From CAWBBA01 sp963741625 (GTDB lineage: Bacteria > Desulfobacterota > Desulfomonilia > Desulfomonilales > Desulfomonilaceae), in the NCBI GenBank assembly GCA_963741625.1, contig CAVUIT010000012.1, forward strand, positions 310,001-374,000: a stretch of 64,000 nt of DNA, in the 5' to 3' direction. Positions 47,828 to 57,117 of the stretch are shown one piece after another; the first letter of the stretch is position 1, and each line of letters opens with the position of its first letter. The notes under the pieces were generated by a model, which was not told the DNA's origin, ran no database searches, and saw only the letters and a list, made by a program, of their open reading frames with translations. Position numbers and translations under genes: made by a program.

Positions 47828-48073
47828 TTATTGAGAGCGTGTTGATGCATCCAGAATCGTTATCCCGACGAGCTCGTCATCCTTGTAGCGCAACAAGATC
47901 CCTTCCTCTGTCATTTCCGTGTCCGTTGCTTTTTGGGGATGACGGAAGCTGATGTAGAGGACATCTGCCTCCGCGTCATAATCCACCCAGAAGCGTCCTT
48001 CCGGAAACTTCAGCAACAACGGGACGGCTTGTGTAACCGACTGTATCGTCTGAGAAGCTATGTTTTTTTCCAT
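47828..48073 (-). CDS. DUF2283 protein, antitoxin-like
   Basis: The 81-residue protein has WVDYDAEADVLYISFRHPQ and TEEGILLRYKDDELVGITILDAS, the DUF2283 signature. These often pair with a small toxin-like partner. It overlaps the upstream gene (48058-48357) by 16 bases, a typical toxin-antitoxin arrangement. The function is by family guess only. Confidence 0.75.
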   Translation of the reverse strand: MEKNIASQTIQSVTQAVPLLLKFPEGRFWVDYDAEADVLYISFRHPQKATDTEMTEEGILLRYKDDELVGITILDASTRSQ

Positions 48074-48357
48074 ATGGCCTTCTTCCGATTGACCTTGCTT
48101 CCGAAATAAGCTGTGATGACAAACCCCTCGTCACGACCCAGTTGCCGGTAGATAGTGAACAGGTATCGTCGCCGTCCAAAGTTACGAACGGCGATCAAAG
48201 AGCCACCATGCCCTGATAGCACGAGATCGGGATCAGCAACGGTTTCCAAGACATCATCATAATGGCCAGCCATGTCGTCGTGGTTCTCGACGATATGAAA
48301 CCAGCGTTCTTCGGTCAGCCTGATCGGAACACCGTCGACTGATGCGACGCTATCCAT
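48058..48357 (-). CDS. Probable toxin partner of the DUF2283 protein
   Basis: The 99-residue protein has IRLTEERWFHIVENHDDMAG and VLETVADPDLVLSG, then RNFGRRRYLFTIYRQ and GFVITAYFG. The layout resembles small RNase-like toxins of the BECR-like fold, commonly next to DUF2283. The histidine, tyrosine and arginine set (H in VENHDDM, R in NFGRRRY) could be catalytic. It is translationally coupled to the DUF2283 gene. Toxicity is not demonstrated. Confidence 0.65.
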   Translation of the reverse strand: MDSVASVDGVPIRLTEERWFHIVENHDDMAGHYDDVLETVADPDLVLSGHGGSLIAVRNFGRRRYLFTIYRQLGRDEGFVITAYFGSKVNRKKAIWKKT

Positions 48358-48478
48358 ACCCGTGCCTACGTTTCACTATGGGCCATCTAGTTTCGAGGCC
48401 CTATTCTTACAATACACCACGCAGTTTTTCTGCGAACAACGGATATCCAGAGAACACCACCAAATGCGCACCGCATAG

Positions 48479-48697
48479 TCAGTCTTCCGGAGCTATGTCC
48501 TCCATTGGTTCCCGGCCGTGCTTCCTGACAAAGCTTTCGACTGCAAGTTTGTACGAGGACTCGGGAGCAGTGGTACTCTTTTCGGATGCCAGTTCGTCTT
48601 CCAGGGCTAGCTTCGCTTTGGCCAGGCGAAGCTCATCTCCGTCTCTCGCTGTCTGATCGACCCATTCCAGGGCCTTCAGAACTTCGGATTTGTTCAT
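48479..48697 (-). CDS. Small hypothetical protein
   Basis: The 72-residue, helical and acidic protein is not recognised (LKALEWVDQTARDGDELRLAKAKLALEDELASE). The start ATG 48697 lies seven bases after AGGAGG; the upstream frame start is not used. It ends near the toxin-antitoxin cluster and may belong to it. Confidence 0.55.
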   Translation of the reverse strand: MNKSEVLKALEWVDQTARDGDELRLAKAKLALEDELASEKSTTAPESSYKLAVESFVRKHGREPMEDIAPED

Positions 48698-48823
48698 CAC
48701 GAGGCCTCCTTTTTTTGAAGTCGTCACCCGTTCACACTAAAATAGTTTAGTTATCAGACCGAATCAAGTCCATGATTATTTCGACAGCGTCCGTTCAGTC
48801 GAGGGGCGAGAATGAAGAAAAAC

Positions 48824-48907
48824 ATTTCACCGCAGAGGCCGCAGAGTGCGCAGAGAAGAATTCACCTAGTGGTTCTCCGCGATCTCCGCGGCCTCTGCGG
48901 TGAAATA
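48824..48907. repeat. Inverted repeat ATTTCACCGCAGAGGC
   Basis: ATTTCACCGCAGAGGCCGC at the left and GCGGCCTCTGCGGTGAAAT at the right are near-perfect inverted arms. A related copy lies at 56302-56388. Confidence 0.7.
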
Positions 48908-48984
48908 TCTCCTGCTTTCCTACGTGAAGCTTCCCCGTGCAATTGAATAGTTACTTTCGACAAGCGTTACAGCGGCTTGTCCGC

Positions 48985-51504
48985 CTATTCCTCGTGCAGG
49001 GCTCCGACCACGGCAGTTCTGGTCAATTTGTACGTTGGATAGAGAGCTGAGGCAAGACTTGCCGCAGCGGTAAGGAGAAGAGTCTTAACAAAGACCCATG
49101 GGTTAACATGGACATCCACGGACCAACCGAAAGAACGATAATTAATGGCGTAAATGAGGATATAGGTGAGGATCAGTCCGCATATGACCGAAATGCAAAA
49201 TGCGGCCAGGCCCATTATCATCGCTTGGAAAACGTTCATCTTGCCCATTTCTGTCGGGGTAAGGCCCAGATATCCCAGGACAGTCATTTCTCTTGCCCTT
49301 TCCAAAAGAATTGCCATCAGAGCCGTGGCCACCCCGAGCAACGCCACCAGCAGGGAAACCCCCTTCAACGTCGCAGTAGTAGCAAAGGTCTTGTCAAATA
49401 TGGTCAGAATGTCTTCCTTCATCCTCGTGTTGGAAGCTATGGTCCTATCCAGACCCGGAAACTGCGCGACTATTGAACGACGCACCGCATCCGGAGAAGC
49501 GCCCGGCTTGAGAAAAAGAGCCGCGGATTGAACGCGATGGTCTTTCCAGATGCGTTCATACACGGCACGGTCGATATGCAACGTCCCCTGGTCCGACGAA
49601 TAGTCCCTTATAACAGACACTATGGGAAACGAAGACTTGCCCTCAGGGGTTGTCAGTTGAACACTTTGTCCAACGTCCATTCCGAAGCGGTAGCTTAAAG
49701 ATTCCGAGATAAATACCCCTCCGGCCTTCAAAGCATCCCAGGCGCCTTTTCCACCTTTCAAGAAATGAAAACGGGAATGATGTTCGAGCACGGCGCCGTC
49801 CACCACTCTCAGCTTCACGGGCTTCCCATCCAGGTAAATATCGTACGTGGCATAGCGCTCGACAGCTTCGACGCTAGGGTCCGTGTTCAATGAGGCAATC
49901 AAGGATTCGGGCAGTGGATGGTCCCACTTGGTTGTGGCTGGTGAAATGTACAGATCTCCTTGCAACGATCCCTCCAGCCATTGAGTCACCGAATTCCTGA
50001 AGCTGTAGATCATCAAGTCCACCCCTATGGTCATGGAAAGCGCCACAGCAAGCGCGGCCACTGCAATGCTGGTGCGGCTCAACGACGCTCGGATGGTACG
50101 CGCCGCGAGGAAGCCCGCCAGGGAGCCGAATATCCGCTTTAAACCTATTCCCCCGTAATGGGTGAAGGGGGAGAGAATCGAAGGGGTGAACAGTGCAAAA
50201 GCGAGAGTCATGCCAAAGGCGGAAGCGAATCCCCAAAATATCGAAAAACGAGACGCCCATGCCGCGGTAAGCGCCGCGGCAAAACAAACAAAACCCGCAG
50301 CCAGTAACAACCCTTTTAGGTTGTGTGCGCGATCTTCAATGGATTGCCGCTTCATTCCGAGTACGGGGGGAGTTACAGCAACTTCGAGAGCCGGTAAGCC
50401 CGTTCCTAGAAGAGTAGCCAAGAACCCAATGCCAAGCCCGCTCAATGCAACGCGAATGGTCAGATGGACTTCCTGCACCTTCACGTAAAAATATAGCTCG
50501 CTGATCGTAGAAGAGACTTTATCGATGCTCAACCACGCCACTAAGAATCCGAACAAGATACCGATCAAACTCCCTGCTGCACCGAATAGTAGAGATTCAG
50601 CAAGGAACGCACCAACCAGGCCGCGGCGGTCTGAGCCGAGAGTCAACAATAGAGACATGTCTTCCCGCCGCGATAAAACTGAAAACATCGAAAAATTGTA
50701 GATGAGAAAAATGCCCACAAAGAGAGCTAGTAAGCTCATGGCGGCCAGGTTCAACTGAAAAGAATAAAGCATGGCGTTTAAGGCGGATTTTCTGGAATTC
50801 GCGTCGGTTAATTTGAGGCTTTCCGGCAGGCTTCGGGCAAGATCGTGATCATTTGCGCTTGAGATAATGTCAATGCGATCCAGGTATCCCTGTCGGCCAA
50901 AAACTTCCTGTGCCGCGGAAATGTCCATGATCGCCATGTTTTCGCCGATCCCCTTTTCGGTCCGCGGCGGTATACCGCCCAGGATTTTTACCTTCTTCTC
51001 GATACCCGCAGTGAGAACGGTTAATGTGGCGCCAATCCCGAGATGGTATTTTCTCATCAATTCTTGCGAAAGGTACGCCGAAGGAATTTCGCCTGCCACA
51101 AACTCCGTAAGCTGCGCCGTGGTCCAATCGCGGGGTGTAAACTTTCTAAATTCCGCGTCGAGAAACGGGTCGATGCCTATGAACTGAAGGGGCTCATCCC
51201 CAGTTTCCAGGGTAATGGCCATAGCCTCGATTATCGGAGAGGCGGATTGAATGGAGCTATTCTTCCAGACCTCTGCAAATAATCTATCTTCGATGCGCCC
51301 GTAGCCGGAAACAATGGAATGAGTGGCCTTGCCTGCAAGGAAATCCACAGATTGAGCGAAGGATGCCAGCGCAGAATCATTGATCAATTCCACAGCCACG
51401 ACAACCCCGACCCCCAGGGATATCCCCATAAGACAGAGGAGCGACAAAAGGGAATGGCGGCGATAGTACCGGAGATTGAATTTAAGCAGCGTTGCGATGC
51501 TCAT
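48985..51504 (-). CDS. ABC transporter permease, two-FtsX-domain type
   Basis: The 839-residue protein has a MacB/YbbP-like layout: one N-terminal membrane helix, a periplasmic domain, then two sets of FtsX helices (for example LNLAAMSLLALFVGIFLIYNF, and the C-terminal group with LLVALLGVATALMAILLERA). An EVDMS-like coupling turn is replaced by VLSRREDMSLLLTLG. It pairs with the ATPase that starts at its left end. The family exports lipids or peptides. No adaptor is adjacent. Confidence 0.87.
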   Translation of the reverse strand: MSIATLLKFNLRYYRRHSLLSLLCLMGISLGVGVVVAVELINDSALASFAQSVDFLAGKATHSIVSGYGRIEDRLFAEVWKNSSIQSASPIIEAMAITLETGDEPLQFIGIDPFLDAEFRKFTPRDWTTAQLTEFVAGEIPSAYLSQELMRKYHLGIGATLTVLTAGIEKKVKILGGIPPRTEKGIGENMAIMDISAAQEVFGRQGYLDRIDIISSANDHDLARSLPESLKLTDANSRKSALNAMLYSFQLNLAAMSLLALFVGIFLIYNFSMFSVLSRREDMSLLLTLGSDRRGLVGAFLAESLLFGAAGSLIGILFGFLVAWLSIDKVSSTISELYFYVKVQEVHLTIRVALSGLGIGFLATLLGTGLPALEVAVTPPVLGMKRQSIEDRAHNLKGLLLAAGFVCFAAALTAAWASRFSIFWGFASAFGMTLAFALFTPSILSPFTHYGGIGLKRIFGSLAGFLAARTIRASLSRTSIAVAALAVALSMTIGVDLMIYSFRNSVTQWLEGSLQGDLYISPATTKWDHPLPESLIASLNTDPSVEAVERYATYDIYLDGKPVKLRVVDGAVLEHHSRFHFLKGGKGAWDALKAGGVFISESLSYRFGMDVGQSVQLTTPEGKSSFPIVSVIRDYSSDQGTLHIDRAVYERIWKDHRVQSAALFLKPGASPDAVRRSIVAQFPGLDRTIASNTRMKEDILTIFDKTFATTATLKGVSLLVALLGVATALMAILLERAREMTVLGYLGLTPTEMGKMNVFQAMIMGLAAFCISVICGLILTYILIYAINYRSFGWSVDVHVNPWVFVKTLLLTAAASLASALYPTYKLTRTAVVGALHEE

Positions 51505-51516
51505 GTGTGGCGTGTA

Positions 51517-52222
51517 TCACGAGGTTGAGAAGTTGTTTGCAGGGCCACCAGCTTCTTTGACCAATTTTCCCGATCTCAGTCTGAACTTGCGATCCGCCAA
51601 CCAGAGCGCTTCGGAACTATGGGTCACCATAATTAAAGTGGCATTTCTCTTGCGACAAGCTTCGTCGATCAGCGCCAGAATGAGATTTCCTGTTTCGACG
51701 TCGAGGTTGCCCGTGGGTTCGTCTGCCAGGATCAGACGAGGCTCCTTTACCAATGCTCTGGCAATGGCGACTCTTTGCTGTTCTCCTCCGGAAAGCTGCT
51801 CGGGGAATTTTTCCCACTGCCCTTCAAGTCCGACCGCGTCAAGAGTCTCTCGGGCTTTTCTTTCATCGGAGATGCCCAGCAAATCCAGCGGGAGCATCAA
51901 GTTCTCCCCTACTGTCAGTGTTGGGAACAGATTGAAGGCTTGAAACACAAAGCCCACTTCTTTTCTGCGATATTGGGCAAGTTCGTGAGCCGAGAGGGAT
52001 GTAATATCAACGTCCTCAAAAAAGACCCGACCACTGCTGGGAATATCCACTCCTCCGACAAGATTTAAGAAAGTGCTCTTTCCCGACCCGCTTTTTCCAA
52101 GCAGGACAATCCGTTCTCCCTGATACGATCTCCAGGTCCACTTCCCTCAGCGGGTAAACTTCCGCAGCTCCCCCGCTGTGATAGCATTTGCTCACCTTTT
52201 CAAGGCGAATCAGAGACGCCAT
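51517..52222 (-). pseudogene. ABC transporter ATPase (LolD-like), frameshifted in Walker A
   Basis: The first 32 residues (MASLIRLEKVSKCYHSGGA) fit the family. The frame shifts at 52117, just before Walker A; dropping one A reads SGERIVLLGKSGSGKSTFLNL and continues to FVFQAFNLFPTLTVGENL, LSGGEQQRVAIARAL and ILADEPTGNLD. Without the fix, the protein would have no Walker A. It lies 12 bases upstream of the permease and is probably intact in the organism. Confidence 0.87.
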
Positions 52223-52352
52223 TTTAGCTCTTCCATGAAGTTTTCACGGGTGCCACTCAGCAGCATTTTATGGCAGGACGCAGAGTGTTCGAATCGGTCG
52301 GTTCACACAAGGGTGCTCAAGACCAGGCCTTCGTGAATGAACCTTCAGAGCT

Positions 52353-53117
52353 CTATCGAACCGCCTTTTTCTTGGCGGCATCTTTTCCGGGGACAGGTTC
52401 TCCATAGATCCGTTTAAGGCGTTTCTGGAAGTACTCGCTACGCTTTTTTCTGAACGCCATGTAGTCATTCTTTTCCGGAAGGCGGTTGTCGTTGAACGTG
52501 AGCCACAAACGGGTCAGGTTCACTTCTTCCAAGGTCCACCCGAGCCTCATGCAGATAAGCTCGCCCTCCGACAGCTCGCCCATCTCTTTGTCCAAGCTCT
52601 CCGGGGTCGCCTCGGCCTGCCTGTAGATTGCATCCCTGAAATTAGGATCGGGAATCAGTTCCATTGGATGTTTTTTCTTCTTATCCGCCAGCTCGTGAGC
52701 AGCTTGGATGACCTTGTAGAAGTCTCGCTTCATAAGCGGGATGCCGTATGAGATTATCTTATCCGCAGTGGAGCGGAGCCCGAGTATTTTTTTCTTTTCC
52801 GAGGCAGAGAATAAAATGGAATACGGGAGAGAATTTATATTCTTTTGCGCGGCCTGGAGTTTGTGGGTCTGTTCTTCAAGAAAAAGGAGGTTTTTCAAGG
52901 GACCTCTGTCAGCCTGCTTGATGAAAAATATCAGGGAGGGATGGGCCTTTAGTAGAGGCTTTGCAGCGTACTCATTGACCTCCCGCAGCTCATATTTGAG
53001 GAATTCCTCTATAATGACTTTGTTGTTTTCCGCCACAATCTCGCGGGCTATGTCAGCATCCGAAAGCTGTTTAGCATTGCAGTTCACCAGCCAACATCGC
53101 AATAAATACGTATACAA
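52353..53117 (-). CDS. Unknown 254-residue protein
   Basis: I do not recognise it. It is soluble, helical and rich in Lys and Glu, with AAHELADKKKKHPMELIPDPNFR in the middle and a basic C-terminus (KRIYGEPVPGKDAAKKKAVR). There is no signal peptide. The start is uncertain: TTG 53117 has no clear ribosome site. Nearby genes on this strand do not suggest a function. Confidence 0.6.
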   Translation of the reverse strand: MYTYLLRCWLVNCNAKQLSDADIAREIVAENNKVIIEEFLKYELREVNEYAAKPLLKAHPSLIFFIKQADRGPLKNLLFLEEQTHKLQAAQKNINSLPYSILFSASEKKKILGLRSTADKIISYGIPLMKRDFYKVIQAAHELADKKKKHPMELIPDPNFRDAIYRQAEATPESLDKEMGELSEGELICMRLGWTLEEVNLTRLWLTFNDNRLPEKNDYMAFRKKRSEYFQKRLKRIYGEPVPGKDAAKKKAVR

Positions 53118-53261
53118 ACATTATTGTCAGGTAACATGGTCTCAGGTAATACGAGTCAAACACCATTAAGCGGTTTCCTTTCATAAAGCAGGCCTCCCGA
53201 GACAACTCACGGGCTCACGCATCAGGAAGGCATAAGATCGCTATCCGAGCTATAGCTGTAA

Positions 53262-53927
53262 TCACAGAGCTGTTGGGCTGATCTTGCTTTCGAGCCAGCC
53301 TGTAAAATCGCTGATCCCTTCTCCGGTCTTGGCAGACACGGGAAAGATCTGGATCGCGGGATTCATTGCCAAAACCGTCTTACGCAATTCCTCCATGTCG
53401 AAATCGGTGTGAGGCAACAGATCTATTTTGTTTAGAATCAGAGCATTGGACTCTGTGAACATAAGGGGGTACTTCAGAGGCTTGTCGTGTCCTTCCGGGA
53501 TAGAGAGGATCATGACCTTGATATTTTCCCCAAGTTTGAATTCTGCAGGGCAAACCAGATTGCCGACATTTTCTATAATAAGAAGTTGCTTTCCGTCCAG
53601 ACCAAGGCTCTCCGTGGCAGAGAGAATCATATTTGCGTCCAGGTGACACGCGCCTCGTGTGTTTATCTGCACCACATCCACGTTGGTCTTTTGTATCTTC
53701 CTTGCATCAACATCTGAGGCTATGTCGCCTTCGATCACGCCTATTTTGTGCTTGGCCGACAATGCCTCGATGATTTTCAGAATCACTGAGGTCTTTCCCG
53801 CACCCGGAGAAGACATGAGATTCATAACGAAAACCCTTGAAGCTTCGAAGCGGCCACGCAGGTTCTCGGCAAGCATGTCGTTTGCACCCAAAATATCTTC
53901 GTTGACGTTAAGAGTCTTCACTGCCAT
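53262..53927 (-). CDS. hypB: Hydrogenase nickel-incorporation GTPase HypB
   Basis: HypB binds GTP and nickel and delivers Ni to [NiFe] hydrogenase. It has P-loop SSPGAGKTSVI, G3 (IEGDIASDVDA region) and the NKIDLL specificity motif, and a typical C-terminal VFPVSAKTG-like end. No histidine-rich N-terminal stretch is present. No hydrogenase or HypA is adjacent. It overlaps the YkgJ-type gene by TAATG, which suggests coupling. Confidence 0.92.
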   Translation of the reverse strand: MAVKTLNVNEDILGANDMLAENLRGRFEASRVFVMNLMSSPGAGKTSVILKIIEALSAKHKIGVIEGDIASDVDARKIQKTNVDVVQINTRGACHLDANMILSATESLGLDGKQLLIIENVGNLVCPAEFKLGENIKVMILSIPEGHDKPLKYPLMFTESNALILNKIDLLPHTDFDMEELRKTVLAMNPAIQIFPVSAKTGEGISDFTGWLESKISPTAL

Positions 53928-54253
53928 TATCGCCTCCCTTTGGAATTACGGCTTCGTTTCTTTGTTCGAGCAATCTCCCGGACTGTGGCCAGAGTATCCC
54001 TGTGCCTGACATGTTCGACGTATGCGCATTCTTCCGGCAGCCAATGGAGTTGGCGCACCAGATGCTCGGTGAGGGTTATGCAGTCCGGCTCGACCTCGTC
54101 GCGTCTGTCATACACCTTGCACAAGTTAGTTTCAGTGTCCAGATGGACGCAAGGTTCGTCAGTGTAGTGAATTATCCCGCCGCCGAGATCCACCTTCTCG
54201 TAGCAGCATCGGCCGCATTTTCTGCAAACGGCTTCCCACTGATCCCGGTTCAT
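53927..54253 (-). CDS. YkgJ-type cysteine-cluster protein
   Basis: The 108-residue protein has CRKCGRCCYE near the N-terminus, then PCVHLDTETNLCKVYDRRDEVEPDC, the zinc- or Fe-S-binding pattern of the YkgJ family. The start is ATG 54253; the upstream in-frame extension to 54295 is basic and has no ribosome site. It is directly coupled to hypB, so it may act in nickel/metal-centre maturation, but this is inference. Confidence 0.78.
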   Translation of the reverse strand: MNRDQWEAVCRKCGRCCYEKVDLGGGIIHYTDEPCVHLDTETNLCKVYDRRDEVEPDCITLTEHLVRQLHWLPEECAYVEHVRHRDTLATVREIARTKKRSRNSKGRR

Positions 54254-54371
54254 TCCTCTTGTCCCCTGCGATCGTCCATACTCAAGTCTTATCAATTAGC
54301 ACAAAATGCGACTGAGAAAAAGATGGCAGGAATTGTGGTAGCGGGTCAGTTTGGGACACCATGAGCGGTCT

Positions 54372-54470
54372 CGACCCCGCGAAACGCGGGGTCACCCCGG
54401 ACTCCGATCCGGGGTCCAGTCCCCCGATTACCTGGATGGATTCCGGCGTTGGCCGGAATGACTGCCAGTA
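54372..54470. repeat. Palindromic repeat block
   Basis: CGCGAAACGCGGGG, CCCCGGACTCCGATCCGGGG and GGATTCCGGCGTTGGCCGGAAT are nested short inverted repeats, similar to those at 27.1 and 35.7 kb. No gene. Confidence 0.6.
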
Positions 54471-54527
54471 CACAGAATTGGGACGGTACCGGAATTTGGG
54501 GTAGTGGATCACTGCATTCGGCAATTT

Positions 54528-56162
54528 CTAAACTCCGTACCGTCCGGGCGCAATCACCTGATTCGGATCAAGGGCCTGTTTAATCTGCTTAATTAGATGT
54601 TGATAGGAAGGATTGCATGCCAAGAGTCTCTCCATTTGAGGCGTGGTGCAGCGATATTGCTGGTAGTGATGTGTTTTAAGAAGTTCACAAAGTTGATCAT
54701 AAGTTCTTTGGGCGCGCTCCGCCTCTTCCGAGTCTCTTTTGCTAAAAAATAGTGGAACAAGCACAAGGAAAGTTCTGGGATTTATCTGAATGAGTGAGAC
54801 CGCGGTTTCAAACTGATTGCCCGCACAAACTTCCTTAATGTTTTGTACAAAAGATTGAATTTCCTTCCCTCTGGCGGGGAGAATGGGGGCAAACCAAATG
54901 AGGCCACACTCGTCGCGAGCGGGATCTAAGTTTTGTTTTGGCTGTCGCTCCTTGTTTTTGAAATAGGCAAGGGCCAGAACGCTCTCATTTGGTTCACCTT
55001 TAAGAAATGGGTACACAGATAGCAATGACTCCATCATCTCAGCAGACAGTCTGGAAACAAACAAATGGGAGATGGACTTAAGGCCCCTATAAACAGCTCC
55101 CTGCACACCAGGTTTGCGAACTCCGCGAACTATCGAGTTCAATAATTTTTCTGAAGTGTCGCCAATAAAGACGAGTTCCCCTAACGACGAAAGATATTTT
55201 ACGATTTCGGCTTTGTGGGCCTTAACCTGTCGAGAACTCCCATAGACTCCCCCGACAAAAGTCCAAGGCGCCAGTCCTTGTTCGACAGCCAATTGCTCAA
55301 TATCTTTTTCACCTAAGAATTGTTTTCCGTTAAGAAGGTGGTATGGATAGCCAAAAGTGCGAGCCACTGCGAGAAACTCATTAAAACCGTGGCAATTGCT
55401 GACAATTCTTCGCAGGCCCATTTCCCGGTGAGCATCAATTACCGGCGCAAGATTTCCGGGATCAGGGACCCTAAAGGCGAACATCTCGAATGCTTCCGGC
55501 TTTGGCATGAGCCACAGCCCTGCTTTGGTGACCAGCCCCAAATTGGATTGAGCAAAGAGCCCGTCAACAAAAGGTCCCACGCCCCATTTATACGTGTATC
55601 GGGTAGGACATTGTCCGGATACGCCTCCGGTCGTAATAATTTCTCCATTGGCAAGAACAACTTCCATACCGCAGAGGTGGCCGAAATGATCACCGTAAGG
55701 GCTGTACCCGGTTCCTTTATCAAGGGCATTGCCGATAAGACTGCCATCCGGAGATGAGTCCGTGCAATCAATCCATAGGTGAGAACCTCGGTTTTTGAGA
55801 TACTCGTTGAGTTGCCCTTGGCTGACGCCCGGTTCGATTACGGCATAGCAGAGTTCTTCATCTACTCCGTGAATCCGGTTCATTCTTTCGAGAATAATTA
55901 TTAGAGCGCCTTCTTGCAGCGCAAGTACGGTTCCGTAACCCCAGTTGTGTCCGCGGCTGAAAGTCCAAACGGGCATTCTGAACTCATTGCACAGCCGAAC
56001 AATGCGAGAAACCTGATCGACATTTTCAGGCAAAACCACCGCTCCGCAGGTCCGGGACCACGGAATTGTGCATCGGGAATATAACTCAATGGCTTCAGGT
56101 GAGTGCAAGACATAGTCTGAACCGCAGATTTCAGTGAGGCGTCTTATCAAGTCTGCGTCCAT
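54528..56162 (-). CDS. FAD-dependent oxidase/dehydrogenase of the VAO/PCMH family
   Basis: The 544-residue flavoprotein matches vanillyl-alcohol-oxidase and p-cresol methylhydroxylase subunits. FAD-binding parts are visible (VVLPENVDQVSRIVRLCNEF, GHNWGYG, IEPGVSQGQLNEYLKNRG, GNALDKGTGYSPYGDHFGHL). The family oxidises para-substituted phenols. The 4-cresol dehydrogenase class also needs a cytochrome, which is not next to it. It is transcribed alone and could take part in aromatic-compound degradation, in line with the CoA-ligase and dehydratase genes upstream. Confidence 0.88.
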   Translation of the reverse strand: MDADLIRRLTEICGSDYVLHSPEAIELYSRCTIPWSRTCGAVVLPENVDQVSRIVRLCNEFRMPVWTFSRGHNWGYGTVLALQEGALIIILERMNRIHGVDEELCYAVIEPGVSQGQLNEYLKNRGSHLWIDCTDSSPDGSLIGNALDKGTGYSPYGDHFGHLCGMEVVLANGEIITTGGVSGQCPTRYTYKWGVGPFVDGLFAQSNLGLVTKAGLWLMPKPEAFEMFAFRVPDPGNLAPVIDAHREMGLRRIVSNCHGFNEFLAVARTFGYPYHLLNGKQFLGEKDIEQLAVEQGLAPWTFVGGVYGSSRQVKAHKAEIVKYLSSLGELVFIGDTSEKLLNSIVRGVRKPGVQGAVYRGLKSISHLFVSRLSAEMMESLLSVYPFLKGEPNESVLALAYFKNKERQPKQNLDPARDECGLIWFAPILPARGKEIQSFVQNIKEVCAGNQFETAVSLIQINPRTFLVLVPLFFSKRDSEEAERAQRTYDQLCELLKTHHYQQYRCTTPQMERLLACNPSYQHLIKQIKQALDPNQVIAPGRYGV

Positions 56163-56301
56163 AAGGGGGCCTTCTCTTTCTTGGGTCCTTGACGAGCACT
56201 ACAGAGCTTTTTCCAGGTAATAGCTCAGATTGCCGCGAAAAAATATCGAAAATTTGATATATCGATAGCCGTTCAGTTTCGTGGGGAGGTTGCAAAATAA
56301 G

Positions 56302-56388
56302 ATTTCACCGCAGAAAACTCAGAGTGCGCAGAAAAGAGTTGAAATAATCATTCTCCTCGATCTATGCGAGCTCGGCGGCGAAATATCT
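56302..56388. repeat. Second copy of the ATTTCACCGCAGA inverted repeat
   Basis: Degenerate relative of 48824-48907 (left arm ATTTCACCGCAGAAA, right arm GGCGGCGAAAT). It lies just before the TRIC gene. Confidence 0.6.
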
Positions 56389-56413
56389 CCAGTTGCGAGT
56401 GGAGGTTGCGTAA

Positions 56414-57043
56414 GTGATTTATTACCTGAATCTGTTTGGGACGGCGGTTTTCGCTATTGGAGGCGCGTTGGCGGCTTCCCGGAAGGGCATGGATCTGTTC
56501 GGCGTGGTGGTGGCCGCGGTTTTGACCGGAATCGGTGGCGGAACATTGAGAGACCTTTGCCTAGGGCTCCAGCCGGTTAATTGGGTGACCGATCCCACCG
56601 CACTGGAGGTTGCGGTGATCTTCGGCCTGTTGACGTTCGCTTACGTGCGCTTCACACAATTTGCGAATATTCCCAACAGACTTCTAATTGTTGCCGACGC
56701 TGTCGGGCTTGCGGTGTTCACTGTCCTAGGGTGCAACACGGCCCTCACCAACAATGCCGGTGCTCTTATTATCGTGATAATGGGGATGGTGACCGGATCG
56801 GGCGGTGGAATCATACGCGATGTCTTTTCTGCGGAAATCCCGCTGTTCTTTCGTAAGGAGATTTATGCCACAGCATGCCTTGTCGGTGGTGGGGGTTATT
56901 TACTATTCCTTACTTCAGGAGTCCCAGAGAGCTGGGCGATGTTGGGGGGCGCGGCTGTGACACTGGTAATTCGGCTGGGCGCCATTTACTGGGGCTGGTC
57001 ATTGCCGGTATTGACGCCCGCGACGGCGGATGAGGAACGCTGA
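56414..57043 (+). CDS. TRIC/YicG-type (UPF0126) membrane channel
   Basis: The 209-residue protein has seven or so membrane helices in two repeats, each with a glycine-rich RD motif (GIGGGTLRDLCLG, GSGGGIIRDVFSA). These mark UPF0126/TRIC cation channels, thought to pass K+ or glycine. The start is GTG 56414, eight bases after GGAGG (56401-56405). It is an independent gene. Confidence 0.88.
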   Translation: MIYYLNLFGTAVFAIGGALAASRKGMDLFGVVVAAVLTGIGGGTLRDLCLGLQPVNWVTDPTALEVAVIFGLLTFAYVRFTQFANIPNRLLIVADAVGLAVFTVLGCNTALTNNAGALIIVIMGMVTGSGGGIIRDVFSAEIPLFFRKEIYATACLVGGGGYLLFLTSGVPESWAMLGGAAVTLVIRLGAIYWGWSLPVLTPATADEER

Positions 57044-57117
57044 CAATCAAAAACAATGAGACCGCAATTTCTGTGCTTTTGTTTCGATCAAATCCATACA
57101 ACAGATTGGCTTTCAAT

